DNA from: ASMP01 sp035282925
Lineage (GTDB): Archaea > Nanobdellota > Nanobdellia > Pacearchaeales > GW2011-AR1
Length of the DNA stretch: 13,963 nt
NCBI GenBank assembly: GCA_035282925.1
Contig: DATEUW010000011.1
Span: 1 to 13,963 of the forward strand
Reading direction: 5' to 3'
In this document: positions 11,257 through 13,963 of the stretch, in pieces
Numbering within the stretch: the first letter of the stretch is position 1
Layout: the number at the start of each line of letters is the position of its first letter
Program-made: the position numbers and the translations under genes
The notes under the pieces: generated by a model
The model's input: only the letters and a program-made list of their open reading frames with translations
The model's database searches: none
Told to the model about the DNA's origin: nothing

Positions 11257-12624
11257 TTAAATCTTTACTAATTCTATCTCGCAGCTTTTCCTCAGGGCCT
11301 CTATGAAATCCTTTTCTTTGTCCTTGCTTATCATAGCACCTGCGGCAAACTCGTGACCTCCGACCTCTCCGCCTGTTTCCTTTACTATGGAATCAAGTAT
11401 TTCTCTTACGTTCCTCCCCTTTCTTCCGACATTTCTTGCAGAAATCTTTATTTTGTCCTCGTAATAAGCCATGGTTGTTATTATCGTTCCTTCCTCGTAT
11501 AAGGACGAATTCGAAAGGATGCTTGCAATTATCCCCACGATAGTATCTTTTATGCTGTCTCTGGCATTTATTATCAGAAAACCCTTTCCCTGTATCTTGT
11601 CTGAATCTTCCTCACAGTTCTCCACAAATTTCAGCCCAGAGATTAGATGCTGCTTGTATTTCACATAGATTGCCTCTGCCTTTTTTCTTGCATCAGGGAT
11701 TTCCATGCAGAATCGAAGAGCTGTTTCAGGCTCGTCCAGCCTTGAACATGCGTTTATTACGGCGCTTAACCCCCTCGCATCTTCCAGCTTGTTGAAGAAT
11801 TTCAGAAGAAAGATATCGCCGATTATCTCCTTGTGCTTTGTATTAGGATTTCTCAGAATTATGGCAGTAACAAGCCTTTTCATCTCTTCCTCATTCAGCT
11901 CTATCAGGCTTTTGTACTTTCCATTCACAGGCTCTATGCCCGCTTCCCTGAGAAGCTCTATGACTCCTAAAAAATCTCCCGTAATGCCCGGAATATATAT
12001 CTGCGAGTTGTACTCGAGGACTTTATTTATGGGCCTTGTCGACGGATAAATCAGCAATCCTCGTTTTCTTTTTACCTCGCCATCTTCAAGAATCCCGTTA
12101 TTTAGTTCTTCTATATGCTTCTCCATGGAAGGATCTTCTATCATCCCAAGAACAGCAAGCTTTGCAAGTTTTTTGTTTTCAGGGTCAATCTCCCTACAAA
12201 AAAGATAAGTCAGGCCAGAACTGCTGATTTTTTCCTTGTCGTGCATAATGGGATTCACTATTGTTACATTTTCTGGTATTTCCTGGACAATCTCATGATG
12301 ATCTATGATGAAAACCTTCTGCAATCCACTATCTCCTATATGGTCCAGCATCCCTGAGGCAAGGTCCAAAAAAATTACAGGCTTATTTTTTTCAAGCTTG
12401 TAGATAAAATCCCTGTCCAATCCTTTCAATATCCTCACCGAAAATTTTCTGTCCAGCCTTTTCAGCGCCTGAATCATTATCGCGGCAGAGGAAATTCCGT
12501 CAGTATCAAAATGGCTGACAACCAAAATTTCTTTTTCCTTGGAGATTTCTAAAAACTTCCCGACTGCATCTTTTATGCATTTTTCCAAAGAAAAGTTATT
12601 TTTTTGTTTTTCCTCTTTTTTCAT
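11257..12624 (-). CDS. RecJ-like DHH/DHHA1 phosphoesterase (GAN-like)
   Basis: A 455-residue member of the archaeal RecJ/GINS-associated-nuclease family, single-strand exonucleases linked to replication and repair. The DHH domain shows motif I SHFDTDGISSAA (Asp40, Asp42), motif II FLDLAS (Asp87) and motif III IIDHHEI (Asp108-His109-His110). The DHHA1 domain closes with GGHEFAAGA (422-430), the substrate-binding GGH motif. Length agrees with the family (about 450-480). It lies 23 bp after the S15 gene, a pairing known in many archaea, and has no separate TATA box at the right distance, so it is probably cotranscribed. Whether it binds GINS as in Thermococcus, or has RNA-directed activity, cannot be told from the sequence. 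Confidence 0.9.
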   Translation of the reverse strand: MKKEEKQKNNFSLEKCIKDAVGKFLEISKEKEILVVSHFDTDGISSAAIMIQALKRLDRKFSVRILKGLDRDFIYKLEKNKPVIFLDLASGMLDHIGDSGLQKVFIIDHHEIVQEIPENVTIVNPIMHDKEKISSSGLTYLFCREIDPENKKLAKLAVLGMIEDPSMEKHIEELNNGILEDGEVKRKRGLLIYPSTRPINKVLEYNSQIYIPGITGDFLGVIELLREAGIEPVNGKYKSLIELNEEEMKRLVTAIILRNPNTKHKEIIGDIFLLKFFNKLEDARGLSAVINACSRLDEPETALRFCMEIPDARKKAEAIYVKYKQHLISGLKFVENCEEDSDKIQGKGFLIINARDSIKDTIVGIIASILSNSSLYEEGTIITTMAYYEDKIKISARNVGRKGRNVREILDSIVKETGGEVGGHEFAAGAMISKDKEKDFIEALRKSCEIELVKI

Positions 12625-12647
12625 CTTAAAAATTAATGGAGTCTGGT

Positions 12648-12989
12648 TTACGCTATCTTGTGATACTCTTTCTGTTTCCTCAAAAGCGAGAATATTCTTT
12701 CATACTCTCTCCTTGCTCTTTTATCCTGGATATTTTTTCCCTTATGCGCGCCCACCCTCTCCAGTTTTTCTTTTATATTTTTTATTTCAGGAGAATGGTA
12801 AAGGCCTTTTTCCTTCAAAATTCTGGAGATTTTTCCATGCTCTCTTGGATGAATTCCCTGCTGCCTAAGGGATTCTCCTATCTTTTCAGAGGTCATTCCT
12901 TTTTCAGCCAGCTCAGTAACCTTGGATTCGAACTCTTTTTCAGATATCTTTACTTTTTCTGATTTTTTCTCTGTTTTTTCACCAGGCAT
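12648..12989 (-). CDS. rps15: small-subunit ribosomal protein S15 (uS15), divergent and short
   Basis: A 113-residue protein. Residues 19-62 (EFESKVTELAEKGMTSEKIG, IHPREHGKISRILKEKG) match the archaeal N-terminal helical extension of uS15, and 66-107 (EIKNIKEKLERVGAHKGKNI, QDKRARREYERIFSLLRKQKEY) match the core three-helix bundle. uS15 binds 16S rRNA in the central domain. Archaeal S15 is usually about 140-155 residues, begins with the MHSRRRGKSGS-like basic tail and ends PPDWKY-like; here the start is a Lys/Glu-rich leader and the C-terminal tail is missing. The pairing with the RecJ-like gene downstream supports the assignment. A divergent paralogue is a less likely alternative. Confidence 0.78.
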   Translation of the reverse strand: MPGEKTEKKSEKVKISEKEFESKVTELAEKGMTSEKIGESLRQQGIHPREHGKISRILKEKGLYHSPEIKNIKEKLERVGAHKGKNIQDKRARREYERIFSLLRKQKEYHKIA

Positions 12990-13010
12990 CCAATTAGATG
13001 AAGAAGTTCG

Positions 13011-13020
13011 TTTTTAAATT
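13011..13020 (-). promoter_or_regulatory. TATA box for the S15-RecJ operon
   Basis: Minus-strand AATTTAAAAA is centred about 26 bp upstream of the start codon at 12989. Confidence 0.5.
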
Positions 13021-13052
13021 TTTTCGTGCATTGCAGAGTAAAAAGAATAAAA

Positions 13053-13066
13053 GATATTTAAATATG
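13053..13066 (+). promoter_or_regulatory. TATA box for the MinD-like gene
   Basis: GATATTTAAATATG is centred about 24 bp upstream of ATG 13084 and is nearly palindromic, but no minus-strand start lies at the matching distance. Confidence 0.5.
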
Positions 13067-13083
13067 AAAAACTTTCAGTAATC

Positions 13084-13878
13084 ATGGGTAAAACCATAGG
13101 CATAGTAAGCCTTAAGGGGGGTGTTGGCAAGACCAGCGTTGTGGCGGCGCTCGGCGGAGCATTCTCCAAGCTTGGAAAAAAGGTTCTCCTCGTAGATGGA
13201 AGCCTCTCTTCACCAAATCTTGGGCTTCATCTGAACATAGTCGACCCTAAAAAAACTCTCCACGACGTCCTCAACAGAACTGCCAGCATGAAAGATGCTA
13301 TATACTCTTACGACGATTTTGATATTCTCCCTGCATCTATTTTTGGGAATATAGAGGTAAATCCCCTCAAGCTTAAAGACCACCTAAAAAGTGTGAAGAA
13401 AAGCTATGATGTGATTGTCCTTGATTCTTCCCCTTCCCTTAACGAAGAAACCCTCGGAGTTATGCTTGCGTCTGATGAGATTCTTGTTGTGACAACTCCG
13501 GATTATCCGACAATGAGCACAAGTCTGAAAGCGGCAAAACTCGCAAAACAGAGAGGAACCCCTATCTCCGGAATAATACTCAATAAGGTTCACAAAAAAG
13601 ATTTTGAGCTCTCTATGGATGACATTGAGGGAACTCTAGAAATTCCCGTGCTTGCAGTCATACCCTATGATTTGAATGTCTTAAGGGCGCTTTCCAACAT
13701 GGAGCCTTCCACTACTTACAAGCCGGGCTCAGAAGGAAGCGAAGAAATCATGAAACTTGCCGCATCTCTCACAGGCGAGAAATACAGAAAAAATGCATTC
13801 GCAGATTTTTTTGGCAATCTTTTTCCGAAGAGGCAGGACATAAACAGGGAGATATTTTACAAGAGCATTTTCAAATAG
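13084..13878 (+). CDS. minD: MinD/ParA-family ATPase
   Basis: A 264-residue SIMIBI-class ATPase. Deviant Walker A KGGVGKTS (11-18) has the signature Lys11. The switch I region is VLLVDGSLSSPNLGL (34-48), where most relatives have DxDxxxxN, and Walker B/switch II is VIVLDSSPSL (110-119). Later ILNKVH and the VIPYD segment match archaeal MinD-type proteins. The C-terminus (about 236-264, NAFADFFGNLFPKR onward) is rich in aromatic and basic residues and may form an amphipathic membrane-targeting helix. Archaeal MinD homologues position surface structures or other cargo; the partner here is unknown. It has its own TATA box, and its TAG stop overlaps the 3' end of the convergent tRNA-Gln by 3 bp. 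Confidence 0.85.
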   Translation: MGKTIGIVSLKGGVGKTSVVAALGGAFSKLGKKVLLVDGSLSSPNLGLHLNIVDPKKTLHDVLNRTASMKDAIYSYDDFDILPASIFGNIEVNPLKLKDHLKSVKKSYDVIVLDSSPSLNEETLGVMLASDEILVVTTPDYPTMSTSLKAAKLAKQRGTPISGIILNKVHKKDFELSMDDIEGTLEIPVLAVIPYDLNVLRALSNMEPSTTYKPGSEGSEEIMKLAASLTGEKYRKNAFADFFGNLFPKRQDINREIFYKSIFK

Positions 13879-13948
13879 CCCTGCCAGGATTCGAACCTGG
13901 GTCACAGCCTTCAAAGGGCCGTATACTTGACCGCTGTACTACAGGGCT
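13876..13948 (-). tRNA. tRNA-Gln (anticodon TTG)
   Basis: A 73-nt minus-strand cloverleaf. Acceptor AGCCCTG/CAGGGCT is fully paired, D stem GTAC/GTAT, anticodon stem CGGCC/GGCTG around loop CTTTGAA (anticodon TTG), T stem CCAGG/CCTGG around TTCGAAT, discriminator A. CCA is not encoded. The A1-U72 first pair is the identity feature used by the archaeal GatDE amidotransferase pathway for Gln-tRNA. The promoter is cut off by the window end. Confidence 0.95.
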
Positions 13949-13963
13949 TAATTGTTAAACAAC

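Noticed and set aside
10448..12962. Multiple hydrophobic plus-strand open frames opposite aIF2alpha, RecJ-like and S15 genes
   Set aside because: The Phe/Ser/Leu-rich sequences are the complement of Lys/Glu-rich coding DNA.
13876..13948. tRNA-Gln as a second integration site
   Set aside because: No copy of its 3' end sequence was found elsewhere in the window beyond a 6-bp match near 2626, which is not meaningful.
1..13963. CRISPR arrays, insertion sequences, tandem repeats
   Set aside because: I scanned for regularly spaced repeats, transposase motifs and terminal inverted repeats and saw none; the only notable repeat is the 13-bp tRNA-end pair.

Overview
The window is AT-rich, gene-dense archaeal DNA. 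Evidence for archaea: RadA, replication protein A, aEF1B, aIF2alpha, Nop10, an archaeal-type S15 next to a RecJ-like DHH protein, endonuclease Q, an archaeal prepilin peptidase, a PGF-pre-PGF surface protein, tRNA genes without encoded CCA, and TATA boxes about 25 bp upstream of nearly every first start codon. Several universal proteins are short for their families (aIF2alpha, S15, Nop10), and small 'KRGD' pilin-like proteins are present. Together these suggest a small-genome DPANN lineage of the Woesearchaeota/Pacearchaeota type. That placement is inference.

Layout. 1-1760 holds two pilin-like small secreted proteins, a 39-codon basic microprotein and a FlaK/PibD-type A24 peptidase that could process the pilins. 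1740-2921 holds a HIT-fold protein with a broken catalytic triad, a divergent two-helix membrane protein sharing its promoter, and aEF1B. 2999-5130 holds RPA and RadA, each with its own promoter. 5133-6442 is a 1.3-kb AT-rich island bounded by a 13-bp direct repeat of the 3' end of tRNA-Arg(GCG). It carries a winged-helix regulator, an unknown 106-aa protein and a SAM methyltransferase, with no integrase. 6604-7938 is a glycan-rich, membrane-anchored surface protein. 8108-9814 is an endonuclease Q plus orotate phosphoribosyltransferase-like operon. On the minus strand, 9789-11124 carries aIF2alpha, then a degenerate Nudix protein, then Nop10, and 11257-12989 carries S15 followed by the RecJ-like protein. 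13084-13948 holds a MinD-like ATPase that converges on, and overlaps, tRNA-Gln(UUG).

How the genes fit together. Most of the window is housekeeping: translation (aEF1B, aIF2alpha, S15, Nop10, two tRNAs) and DNA maintenance (RPA, RadA, RecJ-like, EndoQ). A cell-surface set (pilins, prepilin peptidase, PGF-pre-PGF protein) is interspersed. Packing is extreme: convergent genes overlap at their 3' ends and many transcripts appear leaderless.

The least ordinary feature is the tRNA-Arg island. Its left repeat lies 2 bp after the radA stop codon, and its methyltransferase frame reads through the right repeat into the antisense of the tRNA. The element's own sequence would give that protein a different C-terminus if the island were circular.
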